A DNA stretch of 64,000 nt from Actinomycetaceae bacterium (GTDB lineage Bacteria; Actinomycetota; Actinomycetes; Actinomycetales; Actinomycetaceae). This document shows, piece by piece, positions 31,077-41,135 of the stretch (the first letter of the stretch is position 1; each line of letters opens with the position of its first letter). The notes beneath the pieces are model-generated. The model was not told the origin of the DNA. It saw only the letters and a list, made by a program, of their open reading frames with translations, and searched no databases. The position numbers and the translations under genes were made by a program. Location: the NCBI GenBank assembly GCA_028724265.1, contig JAQYDG010000005.1, forward strand, positions 186,001 through 250,000, read 5' to 3'.

Positions 31077-33140
31077 GTGTCGGTTTTGGTGATTGACGGC
31101 AAGGAACAGAACGTCTCAGCCCAGGATGGGCTTGAACTATTCGATGGCCAGCGCGATATTGTGGCACTGCGCATCAATGGCGAGTTGAAAGATCTTTCTA
31201 CGCCTCTTGTGGATCTTGAGGATGGCACGCGCATTGAGGGCGTGTCGATTCATTCTCAGGACGGCCTCAATATTCTGCGGCACTCAACAACTCACGTCCT
31301 TGCCCAGGCTGTCCAAGAGCTGTTCCCCGACGTCAATCTCGGCATTGGTCCTTTTATTACCGACGGTTTCTACTATGATTTCGGAAACATTCCCTCGGTG
31401 ACCCCGCAAATGCTCAAGGACATTGAGAAGCGTATGAAGCGCATCGTCAAAGAAGGGCAGCGGTTTGTGCGGCGTGTGGTTGACGAGGACACCGCCAGGC
31501 AGGAGCTCGCAGATCAGCCCTACAAGCAGTATTTGATCGGATCGAAAGGCCGCGATGCCCACGATGCCGCCGTTGAAGTGGGCGGCCAGGAACTGACTAT
31601 TTATGACAACGTTCGCCGCAACGGCGAGGTGGCGTGGAAGGATCTGTGCCGCGGGCCGCATCTGCCAAACACGAAGCTGATCGGCAATGGGTTTGCGCTG
31701 ACGAAGTCCTCGGCAGCCTATTGGCTTGGTAACCAGAAGAATGACGCGATGCAGCGCATTTACGGCACGGCGTGGCCATCGAAGGACGAGCTCTCGGCAT
31801 ATCTGGAGCGCATTAAAGAGGCTGAGAAGCGGGATCATCGCAAGCTGGGGCAGGATCTGGATCTGTATTCCTTCCCTGAGGAAATCGGCCCGGGTATGGC
31901 GTTATGGCATCCAAAGGGTGGAATGCTGCGGCACGTCATCGAGGAATTTATTACACGCAAGCATCTGGAAGCCGGATTCTCGATTGTGCATACTCCCGAA
32001 ATTTCGAAAGGCGGGCTTTTCCATACCTCAGGGCATTTGCCGTACTACGCCGACACGATGTTTCCTCCGATGCTGATCGATGAGGAACGTGACGAGGATG
32101 GAAATGTGACGCGGGAAGGGCAAGAGTATTACCTGAAGGCGATGAATTGCCCGATGCACAACTTGATTTTCCGCTCGCGCGGGCGCTCCTACCGAGAGCT
32201 CCCACTGAGATTCTTTGAACTCGGGCACGACTATCGCTATGAAAAGTCTGGTGTGGTTCACGGTTTGACGCGATCGCGGGCGTTTACTCAGGATGATTCG
32301 CATACCTACTGCACGCCTGAGCAGGCTGAGGGCGAAATCACTATGCTCTTGAATTTCTTCCTCGACATCCTGCGAGAGTTCGGTCTGAACGACTTCTATC
32401 TTGAGCTCTCCACGCGTGACGTCGATGGGGATAAAAAAGACAAATTTATTGGATCCGATGAAGACTGGGATAAAGCCACCCGCATCTTGGAGGACGCGTG
32501 CCGTTCAACGGGGCTCGACCTTGTTCCTGACGTTGGCGGGGCAGCGTTCTATGGTCCAAAGGTGTCTGTTCAGGCACGCGATGCGCTTGGACGCACCTGG
32601 CAGATGAGTACCGTCCAGTACGACTTCAACCAGCCGGAGCGTTTTGGGCTGGAATACACCGCAGCAGATGGTACACATCAGCGGCCAGTGATGATCCACT
32701 GCGCGAAGCTCGGGTCGATTGAGCGGTTCGTGGGTGTGTTGGTCGAAAACTATGGGGGCGCATTCCCCACGTGGCTTGCTCCCGTTCAAGCGCGCGTCAT
32801 CCCCGTTGCACAGGCGTTTGATGGCTATGCGTCGCAGGTGCGCGACGCTCTTGCCGCCGCTGGAGTGAGGGTGGAAACCGATTTTTCTGACGATCGCTTC
32901 TCCAAGAAGATCCGCAATGGTTCGAAGGAGAAAATCCCATTCCTCCTGATCGTTGGGGCTAACGACGAGGCCGCTGGAGCCGTGAGCTTCCGCTACCGTG
33001 ATGGATCCCAGCGCAACGGCATTCCTCTGAACGAGGCAGTTGCTCATATTGTGGATGTCAATGATCGGCATGTGAACGATCCTGAAGCTGAGAAGCTGCC
33101 AGATCGTGCTGCTGATGCGGCGTCCAGCACGGAGGCATAA
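31077..33140 (+). CDS. thrS: threonine-tRNA ligase
   Basis: Charges tRNA-Thr. The 687 residues have the ThrRS layout: TGS domain (1-60), editing domain with [16 protein letters not shown] and a GFYYDF stretch, class II catalytic core with [32 protein letters not shown] and the late [19 protein letters not shown], then the anticodon-binding domain. I start at GTG 31077, 6 bases after AAGGAG (31065-31070); the open frame upstream covers the structured leader. The stop lies 2 bases before pgsA, so the PIM lipid genes may be transcribed from here. Confidence 0.96.
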   Translation: MSVLVIDGKEQNVSAQDGLELFDGQRDIVALRINGELKDLSTPLVDLEDGTRIEGVSIHSQDGLNILRHSTTHVLAQAVQELFPDVNLGIGPFITDGFYYDFGNIPSVTPQMLKDIEKRMKRIVKEGQRFVRRVVDEDTARQELADQPYKQYLIGSKGRDAHDAAVEVGGQELTIYDNVRRNGEVAWKDLCRGPHLPNTKLIGNGFALTKSSAAYWLGNQKNDAMQRIYGTAWPSKDELSAYLERIKEAEKRDHRKLGQDLDLYSFPEEIGPGMALWHPKGGMLRHVIEEFITRKHLEAGFSIVHTPEISKGGLFHTSGHLPYYADTMFPPMLIDEERDEDGNVTREGQEYYLKAMNCPMHNLIFRSRGRSYRELPLRFFELGHDYRYEKSGVVHGLTRSRAFTQDDSHTYCTPEQAEGEITMLLNFFLDILREFGLNDFYLELSTRDVDGDKKDKFIGSDEDWDKATRILEDACRSTGLDLVPDVGGAAFYGPKVSVQARDALGRTWQMSTVQYDFNQPERFGLEYTAADGTHQRPVMIHCAKLGSIERFVGVLVENYGGAFPTWLAPVQARVIPVAQAFDGYASQVRDALAAAGVRVETDFSDDRFSKKIRNGSKEKIPFLLIVGANDEAAGAVSFRYRDGSQRNGIPLNEAVAHIVDVNDRHVNDPEAEKLPDRAADAASSTEA

Positions 33141-33142
33141 GG

Positions 33143-33781
33143 GTGCTCTCACGTTCCGGACGTCCATTCGCCACATGGTTATTTCGTCCCTTCGTCAAAG
33201 CTGCTGTTGCACTACACGTGTCCGCTAACCAGGCGACGGTGGTGGGCTCGGTGTTGAGTGCCTCAGCTGCCATCGGCCTACTGGCGACGGATCATCTCGC
33301 TCTGGGTGCCTGGGTCGTCACGTTCCTCGTCATCTTTGACTCCTTGGACGGTCAAATAGCGCGCGCGACGAACACGACGTCCTCCTTCGGTGCCTTTCTC
33401 GATGCCACCATGGATCGCATGGTCGATGGGACAATCTTTGGGTCCCTGATCGTGTGGTCTCTCCGGTATGGGGATCCGCGTTTTGAAATGTGGACAGTTG
33501 TCTGCGGCATCGCTGCACTCACGTTCGCGCTCACCACCTCCTATGCAAAAGCGAGGGCAGAGGCTCAAGGGCTGAGCGCAAACGTGGGGTGGATTGAACG
33601 TACCGATCGTCTTGTGGTGCTTTTGTTAACTGCGTTCCTGACTGGCGTGGGTGCTGGAGATCACTGGATCATGGACGGGATGGTATTTCTTGCAGCCGCA
33701 GGCTTCGTCACCGTGGTGCAGCGCATGCGGCATGTGTATCGTCAGTTCGTCGCGCGTGAGTCCCCTGGGCAAGGCAGGTGA
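33143..33781 (+). CDS. pgsA: phosphatidylinositol phosphate synthase (CDP-alcohol phosphatidyltransferase)
   Basis: A 212-residue membrane enzyme with about six hydrophobic helices. The CDP-alcohol phosphotransferase motif DSLDGQIARATN...GAFLDATMD has its aspartates at 66, 69, 87 and 91. In Actinobacteria the gene at this position before a PIM acyltransferase and PimA makes phosphatidylinositol phosphate from CDP-diacylglycerol and inositol phosphate, so I prefer that over phosphatidylglycerol phosphate synthase. GTG at 33143 lies 2 bases after the thrS stop, with GGAGG in the last thrS codons. Confidence 0.9.
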   Translation: MLSRSGRPFATWLFRPFVKAAVALHVSANQATVVGSVLSASAAIGLLATDHLALGAWVVTFLVIFDSLDGQIARATNTTSSFGAFLDATMDRMVDGTIFGSLIVWSLRYGDPRFEMWTVVCGIAALTFALTTSYAKARAEAQGLSANVGWIERTDRLVVLLLTAFLTGVGAGDHWIMDGMVFLAAAGFVTVVQRMRHVYRQFVARESPGQGR

Positions 33782-33790
33782 GGCGCGGAG

Positions 33791-34852
33791 GTGAAACGTA
33801 AGCGAACCCGCCGGTTCAGTAGGTGGTCTGATCTCACGATAGTGGATGTTTTTGCACTCGGCGAGCGCATTGTGAATACACTTCCCGAGCCGGTTGGCCG
33901 TATTGCATTCGAAGTGGGGGGAGCACTTGCAGGGCTGATGCCACTCCACGGCGTCAACGTGCTACGGATGAATCAGGCGCGTTTGAGTACCGGAACACCC
34001 GGTAGCCGTCTCCTTTCTGCACGGGCGATGGCCTCCTATATGCGCTACTACTATGAGGTGCTTCATTTTTCGTCCTTGAGCGCGGACAATATCAGAGCGC
34101 GTGTACGAATCACTGGTGTCCAGCCGCTGCGTGACGAACTTGCTGCAGGTCACTCGATTGTGGGCGCACTGGCACATATGGGCAATTGGGATATGATCGG
34201 CGCCTATGCACAGCTGGAGCTCGGGAGCGTCCACACGATTGCGGAAAAACTCAATCCTCCTGAGCTTTTCGACTTTTTCGCACGGACGCGCGCGAAACTT
34301 GGTATGACGATCTATCCGCTGGCTGAAGGCGAGCACCCGCTGGATCGTCTGATGCAGGCGATGGGGGAGTCTCCTATTCTTGCCGTTCTTCTTGCGGATC
34401 GAGACCTGTCGTCGAACGGTGTTGAAGTGTCGCTTGCCGGGCATTCTGCGATGGTTGCTCCCGGTCCTGCACTGCTGGCTCAACGGCGTTCGTCTAAGCT
34501 CTTTCCTATTGCGGTGTTCTATCGGAAATTGAAAGGTGAAGAAAAACGCCGAGCCGGTTCAGCCTGGGGAATAGAGGTGCGTGTGTGCCCACCCACCCAA
34601 ACGAGGGTGAGCGCTGATGCCTCTCCGGCAGCACGACGAGCCGACGTGGCACGAATGACGCAGTACTGGGTAAGTGCCCTGGAACCCTATCTGCGTGAAC
34701 ACGTGGAGGATTGGCATATGCTCCAGCGCGTGTTTGTACGTGATCTGGATCGTGAACGCCTCGCCCGCACGAGGCGTAAGGCTGCTCAGCGGGCTGCGCG
34801 CGAGGATCAGGAGTACCGCGAGCGATTGCAAGTCAGGAAGGTGACACCGTGA
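33791..34852 (+). CDS. phosphatidylinositol mannoside acyltransferase
   Basis: A 353-residue member of the LpxL/HtrB-type lysophospholipid acyltransferase family. The catalytic HX4D motif is HMGNWD (H129, D133). Its place between pgsA and pimA matches PatA of mycobacteria, which acylates the 6-position of mannose on PIM1/PIM2 at the inner face of the membrane. It has a basic N terminus and an Arg-rich C-terminal tail. The stop overlaps the pimA start by four bases (GTGA), implying coupled translation. Confidence 0.9.
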   Translation: MKRKRTRRFSRWSDLTIVDVFALGERIVNTLPEPVGRIAFEVGGALAGLMPLHGVNVLRMNQARLSTGTPGSRLLSARAMASYMRYYYEVLHFSSLSADNIRARVRITGVQPLRDELAAGHSIVGALAHMGNWDMIGAYAQLELGSVHTIAEKLNPPELFDFFARTRAKLGMTIYPLAEGEHPLDRLMQAMGESPILAVLLADRDLSSNGVEVSLAGHSAMVAPGPALLAQRRSSKLFPIAVFYRKLKGEEKRRAGSAWGIEVRVCPPTQTRVSADASPAARRADVARMTQYWVSALEPYLREHVEDWHMLQRVFVRDLDRERLARTRRKAAQRAAREDQEYRERLQVRKVTP

Positions 34853-35982
34853 AGATTGGCATCGCGTGCCCGTACTCGTGGGACGTTGCTGGCGGGGTAC
34901 AGTTCCACATTCGAGATCTCGCGCAAGCGTTGATCGCTCGTGGTCACAGCGTGTCGGTCATTGCGCCCGCGCAGGATACGGAACACCTGCCGAGTTTCGT
35001 TGTGTCCACGGGGGCTGCGGTACCGATTCGATATAACGGGTCGGTGGCACGGCTGGCATTTGGTCCTCACGTCAACAATCGCGTCAAAGAGTGGCTTGCA
35101 GACGGCGCGTTTGACGTTTTACATGTGCATGAGCCGCTTGTTCCTTCGGTATCAATGGTGGCTTTGCGCAATGCGCAGTGCCCGGTGGTCGCCACGTTTC
35201 ATTCTGCGATGGATTCCTCGCGTGCACTGACTCTCGCTGCTCCGTTTCTGCTTCCTTTCCTCGATAAGATCCAAGCGCGTATCGCGGTGTCGCAAGAGGC
35301 ACGGCGTACTGCCGTGCAGTATCTGGGGTCTGATGCCTACGTGATTCCCAACGGGGTGTATACACAGGATTTCGCACATGCGTCCAGTGATCCTCGGTAT
35401 CAGGGGACTGCAGAAGCACCAACTGTGGGTTTTTTGGGTCGTATCGACGAGCCGCGCAAAGGCTTAGCAGTTCTGGCTCAGGCATGGCAGAAGGTCGTGA
35501 AGGAGATTCCGGGCGCGCACCTGTTTGTGGCAGGCAAGGGTGACTCTGATGCGGCTCGTGTGCTTTTTTCAGATGCTGCATCCTCGGTGGAGTTCCTCGG
35601 TGCTATCAGTGACGAGGAAAAGCAGCGGTTCTTTTCCTCCATCGACGTCTATGTTGCCCCGAACACGGGTGGGGAATCATTCGGAATTATCCTTGTGGAA
35701 GCGATGAGCGCAGGTGCCTTCCTCGTGGGATCCAATATTCCAGCTTTCCGCGCAGTTCTGGGGGACGGCAGCTTCGGAGATCAGTTTATGAACGGAGATC
35801 CGCAGGATTTGGCTCGCGTGCTCGTCCAGGCTTTGCGGGATCCAGCACGGAGACATGACGTGACGTCGCGTGCGGCTCGTGAAGCCCAGCATTATGATTG
35901 GGGAACGGTGGCGAGCCAAGTGTTTGCCGTGTACGAAACCGCGATACATATCGCAGGTGCAGAGCTTGAACGTGAGGGCTGA
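34849..35982 (+). CDS. pimA: phosphatidyl-myo-inositol alpha-mannosyltransferase
   Basis: A 377-residue GT-B (GT4 family) glycosyltransferase. The N-terminal GGVQFHIRDLAQALIARGH loop and the C-terminal nucleotide-binding FLGRIDEPRKG and GGESFGIILVEAMSAG (EX7E-type) motifs match PimA, which adds the first mannose from GDP-mannose to phosphatidylinositol. The gene order pgsA-acyltransferase-pimA supports the assignment. Translation starts at the GTG that overlaps the preceding stop. Products are the PIM glycolipids of the envelope. Confidence 0.92.
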   Translation: MKIGIACPYSWDVAGGVQFHIRDLAQALIARGHSVSVIAPAQDTEHLPSFVVSTGAAVPIRYNGSVARLAFGPHVNNRVKEWLADGAFDVLHVHEPLVPSVSMVALRNAQCPVVATFHSAMDSSRALTLAAPFLLPFLDKIQARIAVSQEARRTAVQYLGSDAYVIPNGVYTQDFAHASSDPRYQGTAEAPTVGFLGRIDEPRKGLAVLAQAWQKVVKEIPGAHLFVAGKGDSDAARVLFSDAASSVEFLGAISDEEKQRFFSSIDVYVAPNTGGESFGIILVEAMSAGAFLVGSNIPAFRAVLGDGSFGDQFMNGDPQDLARVLVQALRDPARRHDVTSRAAREAQHYDWGTVASQVFAVYETAIHIAGAELEREG

Positions 35983-36053
35983 GGCGTCCTCGCGGCGGGT
36001 GTCCTAATAAGTGCAGTACGCTCTCATAGTGCAGTAACAGTGATGAGATCTGG

Positions 36054-36662
36054 ATGGCGGCAGTGACAACACGTGGGTTGATAATCATTCTGGTGGTGAT
36101 CGTGCTTGTGCTGGGGTGTGCATGCATCGGTGCAGCACTGGCTCTCGCCAGGAAGCTGGACGCACTGCACACCCGCATCGGCAAGACGCGCACTTTCCTC
36201 AATAGGACTCTGATTGCTCGTGCACGTCAGTCGCTTCAGGTAGCACAGTCGGGAGTGCTCGATGTTGCAAGTTCGATGGTGCTGATTGACGCAGCCCAGG
36301 AATGTCTCCTTGCGGCAGATGACCCCCTTGTTGACGACTCGTTGGATTCGATTGTCATTTATGGCACACCGATGCGCCAACAGGTGGAATTGCCCTCCAG
36401 GCGTCGGCTTCAAGCTGAATCGTCGCTGTCCCGTGCACTGCGTGCAACGGTTGATGAGCTCCAAGATAGCGATCTGACGGCGGATGATCGTTCGCGCATC
36501 ACAGAGCTCAACAACACCCGCTTGTCGCTGCGTCTGGCGCGTACATTTCACAATGCCGATGTGGGCAGAGTGCGTCAACTGCGTCGGCATGTCCTTGCTC
36601 GCATCTTTCCCCTAGCGGGGCATGTTGCGGCTCCAACAACAATCGACATGGATGATGAATGA
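36054..36662 (+). CDS. membrane-anchored protein of unknown function
   Basis: A 202-residue protein with one N-terminal hydrophobic helix (about residues 8-29, GLIIILVVIVLVLGCACIGA) followed by a helical, charged domain that includes RKLDALHTRIGKTRTFLNRT. It resembles LemA-like proteins in layout only; I do not recognise a family. Its stop overlaps the NUDIX gene start by four bases. In mycobacteria a membrane/NUDIX protein follows pimA at this point, so the two genes here may correspond to the two halves of that product. Confidence 0.7.
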   Translation: MAAVTTRGLIIILVVIVLVLGCACIGAALALARKLDALHTRIGKTRTFLNRTLIARARQSLQVAQSGVLDVASSMVLIDAAQECLLAADDPLVDDSLDSIVIYGTPMRQQVELPSRRRLQAESSLSRALRATVDELQDSDLTADDRSRITELNNTRLSLRLARTFHNADVGRVRQLRRHVLARIFPLAGHVAAPTTIDMDDE

Positions 36663-37237
36663 GCCTCGTCAACGATTCTTCTCAGGCTGATCTGCACGCA
36701 GACGATGATTCGCGCTGGCCGCTGGATCAGGATGGCTACCCTCACCGGAGAGCGGCACGCGCCCTTTTGATTGGGCCTGGTTCACGCGTGCTGCTTGTGC
36801 GCGGCCATGATCAGGACGATGCTGCCCATACCTGGTGGTTCACTGTTGGCGGGGGCATTGAATCCGGGGAGGATGCGCGTGACGCTGCGATCCGCGAGAT
36901 TCGAGAGGAAACTGGCGTACATCTTTCCCGCGAGCGACTGTCTGGACCGGTGTTGACGCGTCATGCCACTTTTCATTTTGCACGCTCCACACGTAAACAG
37001 GACGAAGTGTTCTTTCTTGCTTATCTAGATCCTGATGAGGCGAATCACGTTGGCGAGGGAACACAGTTGACGGAAGCCGAAAAACACGTCCTGGATGAAT
37101 TTGGTTTTTTCACCCCAGACCAGATTGATGCGCTTGTTGAATCGGGCACAGCCGTCTATCCTGCGGAAATAGCGGTGTATGTGCGCATGTGGAGCAATGG
37201 CTGGGACGGCAGAATGCTCTCAATCAGCGAAGATTAG
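36659..37237 (+). CDS. NUDIX hydrolase
   Basis: A 192-residue NUDIX-fold pyrophosphohydrolase. The Nudix box [20 protein letters not shown] followed by TGV carries the REXXEE metal-binding core. The preceding WWFTVGGG strand and the late [10 protein letters not shown] segment are typical of small actinobacterial NUDIX proteins. The substrate (nucleoside diphosphate derivative) is not predictable. ATG at 36659 overlaps the stop of the membrane protein gene (ATGA), and YebC follows 56 bases later. Confidence 0.88.
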   Translation: MSLVNDSSQADLHADDDSRWPLDQDGYPHRRAARALLIGPGSRVLLVRGHDQDDAAHTWWFTVGGGIESGEDARDAAIREIREETGVHLSRERLSGPVLTRHATFHFARSTRKQDEVFFLAYLDPDEANHVGEGTQLTEAEKHVLDEFGFFTPDQIDALVESGTAVYPAEIAVYVRMWSNGWDGRMLSISED

Positions 37238-37293
37238 ACTCAAGGCGTAGACTCTACAAGGTTCTTTATTGTTTGGGGCAAAAAGGAGATCAG

Positions 37294-38055
37294 GTGTCCG
37301 GGCATTCCAAGTGGGCAACGACGAAGCATAAGAAGGCAGCGATTGATGCCAAGCGCGGCAAGATGTTCGCGCGCATGATTAAGAATATCGAGGTGGCCGC
37401 CCGTACTGGTGGCGCCGATCCTGACGGTAACCCGACGCTATTCGACGCTATTCAAAAGGCGAAAAAGTCTTCTGTTCCCTCGGATAATATCGATCGTGCG
37501 CTCAAGCGCGCGTCCGGGGAAGGGAAAGACGCCGTCAACTATGAGTCGATTACCTACGAAGGCTATGCTCACGGCGGCGTGGGCTTGATTATCGAGTGCC
37601 TGACGGACAATCGAAATCGCGCAGCCTCTGATGTGCGTGTTGCGCTCACGCGCAATGGGGGAAGCCTCGCAAGCCAGGGCTCAGTGTCCTTTAGTTTTGA
37701 ACGTCAAGGCGTGGTGCGTCTTCCGAAGGCCGAGGGTCTGAGTGAAGACGACGTGCTGATGGCCGTGATGGATGCTGGAGCTGAGGACGTCTACGAAGAG
37801 GACGAGGAGTTCGTCGTCACGTGCGACGCGAAGGATCTGATCGCAGTTCGTACCGCCGTGCAGGAGGCCGGCTACGATTACAACTCTGCAGAGTCCGAGC
37901 TCGTGTCGCGCACCCCAGTTGTGGTTGATCTCGACACAGCGCGTAAGGCGACAAAGGTGATCGACGCCCTTGATGAGCTCGACGATGTGCAGAACGTCTG
38001 GACGAATATGGAAATTCCAGACGATGTTGCTGCTCAGCTTGAGGAAGACGAATAG
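37294..38055 (+). CDS. YebC/PmpR family protein
   Basis: A 253-residue YebC-family protein. Members have been described as DNA-binding regulators and, more recently, as factors that help translation of proline-rich stretches. The N terminus [20 protein letters not shown] is diagnostic, followed by [20 protein letters not shown] and [20 protein letters not shown] start at GTG 37294 with AAGGAG 5 bases upstream, not at the longer open frame. It lies directly before ruvC, a near-universal actinobacterial arrangement. Confidence 0.94.
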   Translation: MSGHSKWATTKHKKAAIDAKRGKMFARMIKNIEVAARTGGADPDGNPTLFDAIQKAKKSSVPSDNIDRALKRASGEGKDAVNYESITYEGYAHGGVGLIIECLTDNRNRAASDVRVALTRNGGSLASQGSVSFSFERQGVVRLPKAEGLSEDDVLMAVMDAGAEDVYEEDEEFVVTCDAKDLIAVRTAVQEAGYDYNSAESELVSRTPVVVDLDTARKATKVIDALDELDDVQNVWTNMEIPDDVAAQLEEDE

Positions 38056-38109
38056 TTTTTCAGTATTTTTTCGTAACGCACATTCTGGCATGCCGTAGGG
38101 GAGACTCAG

Positions 38110-38760
38110 GTGCGGATTCTCGGCGTTGACCCAGGTTTGACACGCTGCGGTTTGGGAACTATAGAAGCGAGTCCGACCAGACAGGTGACCCTGGTAGATA
38201 TGCGGGTGGCACGCTCGTCCCCAACCATGGCGCCGCATAAACGGTTGCTGATGATTGCTGACGAGCTTGAGGAGGTGATCACCACCTTCAAGCCCCAAGT
38301 GATCGCAGTGGAACGCGTCTTTGCTCAGGCGAATGTTCGCTCCGTTACGGGCACCGCGCAGGTCGCCGGTATCGTCATGCTCGCGGCGGCGCGGCACGAT
38401 CTTCCGCTTGGGCTTCATACACCCAGCGAAGTGAAAGCGGCTGTGACGGGGTCTGGACGTGCTGATAAGGCGCAAGTGCAGAAAATGGTGCAGCGCATTT
38501 TAGGCATGGAGACGTTGCCTCGCCCGGCGGACGCGGCAGATTCCCTTGCGATTGCTATCACGCAGGCATGGCGTGGCGGAGCACAGTCATTGTCGGCGCA
38601 GCCGGATCGGACTCAGCACGGCGGGGCAGACACGCTGCCTCGCGCTACCGGCTCTGATTTGACGCCTGCCCAGAAGCTGTGGGCAAGTGCAGAACGGCTC
38701 TCGTCCCGTCATGGGGCTGTAGCTCCCGGGTATCACAAGCATGAAAGGAACGAACCGTGA
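38110..38760 (+). CDS. ruvC: Holliday junction resolvase RuvC
   Basis: Cuts Holliday junctions after RuvAB branch migration. The first catalytic aspartate is in ILGVDPGLTRCG (Asp7), the glutamate in QVIAVERVFAQANVRSV, and the last acidic pair in PRPADAADSLAIAITQAW. The 216 residues exceed the usual 160-190 because of a C-terminal extension (after about 165) of low complexity. GTG start at 38110. The stop overlaps the ruvA start (GTGA), so ruvC, ruvA and ruvB form one unit. Confidence 0.95.
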   Translation: MRILGVDPGLTRCGLGTIEASPTRQVTLVDMRVARSSPTMAPHKRLLMIADELEEVITTFKPQVIAVERVFAQANVRSVTGTAQVAGIVMLAAARHDLPLGLHTPSEVKAAVTGSGRADKAQVQKMVQRILGMETLPRPADAADSLAIAITQAWRGGAQSLSAQPDRTQHGGADTLPRATGSDLTPAQKLWASAERLSSRHGAVAPGYHKHERNEP

Positions 38761-39356
38761 TCGCGCATCTTGCCGGTGAAGTGTTGAGCGTGCAGCCTCA
38801 TGGGGTCGTGATTGATGTGGGCGGTATGGGGTTTTTCGTCACGGTGCCAGATCGGGAAGTTTCGACGTTGACGCCTGGGTCGCGCCTGGGTATTTTTACT
38901 TCGCTTGTCGTACGTGAGGATTCGCTCTCGCTTTTCGGCTTTGTAGACGAAGACGAGCGTGACGTCTTTGATGCTCTGCGATCGGTGTCCGGCGTTGGCC
39001 CAAAGCTGGCAGTTGCCATCATCTCAACGTTTGAGCCGAATGAGTTGCGGCGCGTGGTCGATTCCGGCGATGCGCTCAGTCTCACTCGTGTCCCGGGTAT
39101 TGGCAAGAAGAATGCACAGCGGATCATCGTCAACTTGGATGGGAAGCTTGCGCACAGCACATCTGATACGCCTTCAGGCGCGATTCGGTCAGCACATAGG
39201 GCGGTTGCTGACGATGTGACCCAAGCTCTGGTTGGCCTCGGATGGTCGGAGCAGGATGCACTCGGCGCGGTGCAGTCAGCGTTGAACGCCAGACCCGAAG
39301 GATCGAGCGCTGAGCTGTTGAAGGCTGCACTCCAATTTCTAGGATCGAGGCGGTAG
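38757..39356 (+). CDS. ruvA: Holliday junction branch migration protein RuvA
   Basis: A 199-residue junction-binding subunit that loads RuvB. Domain I opens with IAHLAGEVLSVQPHGVVIDV. The two helix-hairpin-helix motifs appear as LRSVSGVGPKLAVAIIST and LTRVPGIGKKNAQRIIV. Domain III (LGWSEQDALGAVQSAL) contacts RuvB. GTG at 38757 overlaps the ruvC stop; ruvB starts 3 bases after the ruvA stop. Confidence 0.96.
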   Translation: MIAHLAGEVLSVQPHGVVIDVGGMGFFVTVPDREVSTLTPGSRLGIFTSLVVREDSLSLFGFVDEDERDVFDALRSVSGVGPKLAVAIISTFEPNELRRVVDSGDALSLTRVPGIGKKNAQRIIVNLDGKLAHSTSDTPSGAIRSAHRAVADDVTQALVGLGWSEQDALGAVQSALNARPEGSSAELLKAALQFLGSRR

Positions 39357-39359
39357 ACG

Positions 39360-40460
39360 ATGGACGATGATCGGCTCTCGAGCATCACGTCAGCTGCTGC
39401 AGGCGAATCAGAGCGAGCAGCCGAAGCTGCTCTGCGCCCGAAGCATCTAGAAGATTTCATCGGTCAGGATACTGTGCGCACACAGCTCGGGCTCGTCCTG
39501 CAGGCGTCGATTGCTCGGGGTAAAACTCCGGATCACGTGTTATTAGCTGGCCCTCCGGGGCTTGGAAAGACCACGTTGGCGATGATTATCGCTTCCGAGG
39601 TCGATGGTGCATTGAGGCTGACCTCTGGCCCTGCGATTCAAAAACCTGGAGATTTGGCAGCTATCCTCTCGTCTCTGCAAGAAGGCGATGTGCTTTTCAT
39701 TGACGAGATCCATCGCCTCGCGCGGACTGCGGAGGAGATGCTGTATCTGGCGATGGAGGATTTCCGTGTTGATGTGATCGTCGGTAAAGGGCCAGGTGCC
39801 ACCTCGATCCCTCTGCCGCTCCCGCCTTTTACGGTTGTCGGCGCCACCACACGTGCTGGGCTTTTACCTGCCCCATTGCGGGATCGGTTCGGTTTTACGG
39901 GTCATCTGGACTATTACTCGAACGAGGATTTGGCATTGATTCTTCAGCGTAATGCGGTGAAGCTCAATGCTTCGATGACGGTGGAGGCTGCGCACGAGAT
40001 CGCTTCGCGTTCCCGTGGAACACCGCGTATTGCAAACCGTTTGCTGCGCCGCGTCCAGGACTGGGCGCAGGTGGAGGGAACTGGCGTCCTCGACCTGAAT
40101 GCGGCGAGGAGCGCACTCGATGTGTTCCAGGTGGACAAGGCGGGTCTGGATCGTCTGGATCGAGCCATCCTTGAGACGATTACCACACGCTTTCATGGAG
40201 GTCCGGTTGGCCTCACGACGCTCGCAATGACGGTGGGTGAAGAGCCGGAGACCGTAGAAACTGTTGCCGAGCCCTACCTCGTGAGGGAAGGCTTCCTGAT
40301 TCGGACACCGCGTGGGCGGGCTGCAACTGCCAAAGCGTGGGCACATCTGGGGCTCACTGTTCCGGATTCTGCGTATGGACGTCCGAACACGAGTGACGGT
40401 GAGGAAGGCACGGGCGGCGATGGCGCCGAATCATCCCCGGGTCTCTTTTCTCTCTCCTGA
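39360..40460 (+). CDS. ruvB: Holliday junction branch migration ATPase RuvB
   Basis: A 366-residue AAA+ motor that drives branch migration. Walker A is GPPGLGKTT (64-72), Walker B is [13 protein letters not shown], sensor 1 [20 protein letters not shown] with the arginine finger, and the winged-helix C-terminal domain closes with [17 protein letters not shown]. The last 30 residues are a Gly/Glu/Ser-rich tail. A hairpin (TGCTGGATC/GATCCAGCA, 40462-40505) follows the stop at once and may mark the transcript end. Confidence 0.96.
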   Translation: MDDDRLSSITSAAAGESERAAEAALRPKHLEDFIGQDTVRTQLGLVLQASIARGKTPDHVLLAGPPGLGKTTLAMIIASEVDGALRLTSGPAIQKPGDLAAILSSLQEGDVLFIDEIHRLARTAEEMLYLAMEDFRVDVIVGKGPGATSIPLPLPPFTVVGATTRAGLLPAPLRDRFGFTGHLDYYSNEDLALILQRNAVKLNASMTVEAAHEIASRSRGTPRIANRLLRRVQDWAQVEGTGVLDLNAARSALDVFQVDKAGLDRLDRAILETITTRFHGGPVGLTTLAMTVGEEPETVETVAEPYLVREGFLIRTPRGRAATAKAWAHLGLTVPDSAYGRPNTSDGEEGTGGDGAESSPGLFSLS

Positions 40461-40461
40461 G

Positions 40462-40505
40462 TGCTGGATCTCGCGCGTGAGCGTTGGATCCAGCATGCCT
40501 TCCGG
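40462..40505 (+). terminator. hairpin after ruvB
   Basis: Perfect 9-base inverted repeat TGCTGGATC (40462-40470) and GATCCAGCA (40497-40505) with a 26-base loop; no T-run follows, so termination is only suggested. Confidence 0.4.
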
Positions 40506-40616
40506 TGGTGGGGTTGACCATGTTTGCCCGCTAAGCCGATGTGGAGCGCGGATGCACGCTAAACTAATGTCGTATGTGTGTTTTGTGCGCGGGCACATTG
40601 GGAAGGTAGGTACGTG

Positions 40617-41066
40617 ATGCCACAAAGTTTGGCGTTGTGGATTCCTCTGCTGCTGATCGTTTTGTTCATGTTCTGGGGAAATCGCTGGACGAAAAAGCAG
40701 CAGCAACGGGTGGAAGATGAGCGCCACGGGGCGCTTGTTGTGGGTAACCACGTCATGACTGGATCCGGATTTTTTGGCACGATTGTTGATATCGATGGAG
40801 ATGCTGTGACCTTGCAGTCGCCCTCAGGCGATGAAACAGTCTGGCTCGCCTCGGCAATTGCCCGCGTTGCTGATATTCCCGTTGCTCCCGTACCGGAGGA
40901 TCGTGAAGATGCCGATTCTGAGGATCTGGACATCGGGGAGTCCCGATCCTTTGACGAAGCCTCGGAATCTGACGATACCTCAGAAGCCGCATCAGAAGAT
41001 GTACACGGTACCGATTCGGCACGCGACGACGAGGCCGAGGGCACAAACAACCCAGGGCAGGATTAG
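40617..41066 (+). CDS. yajC: preprotein translocase subunit YajC
   Basis: A 149-residue accessory subunit of the Sec translocon that associates with SecDF. One N-terminal helix (LALWIPLLLIVLFMFWGNRW) is followed by the conserved VGNHVMTGSGFFGTIVDIDG fold and a long acidic Asp/Glu/Ser-rich tail (residues about 85-149), longer than in E. coli but common in Actinobacteria. I start at ATG 40617; GGAAGG is upstream. The position before secD and secF supports the call. Confidence 0.92.
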   Translation: MPQSLALWIPLLLIVLFMFWGNRWTKKQQQRVEDERHGALVVGNHVMTGSGFFGTIVDIDGDAVTLQSPSGDETVWLASAIARVADIPVAPVPEDREDADSEDLDIGESRSFDEASESDDTSEAASEDVHGTDSARDDEAEGTNNPGQD

Positions 41067-41135
41067 GCAGCTCGGCGTCTGCACGAGCAAACGTGACGAC
41101 TAAGTGACCACTAAATAGTAAAAGTATTGGTAATT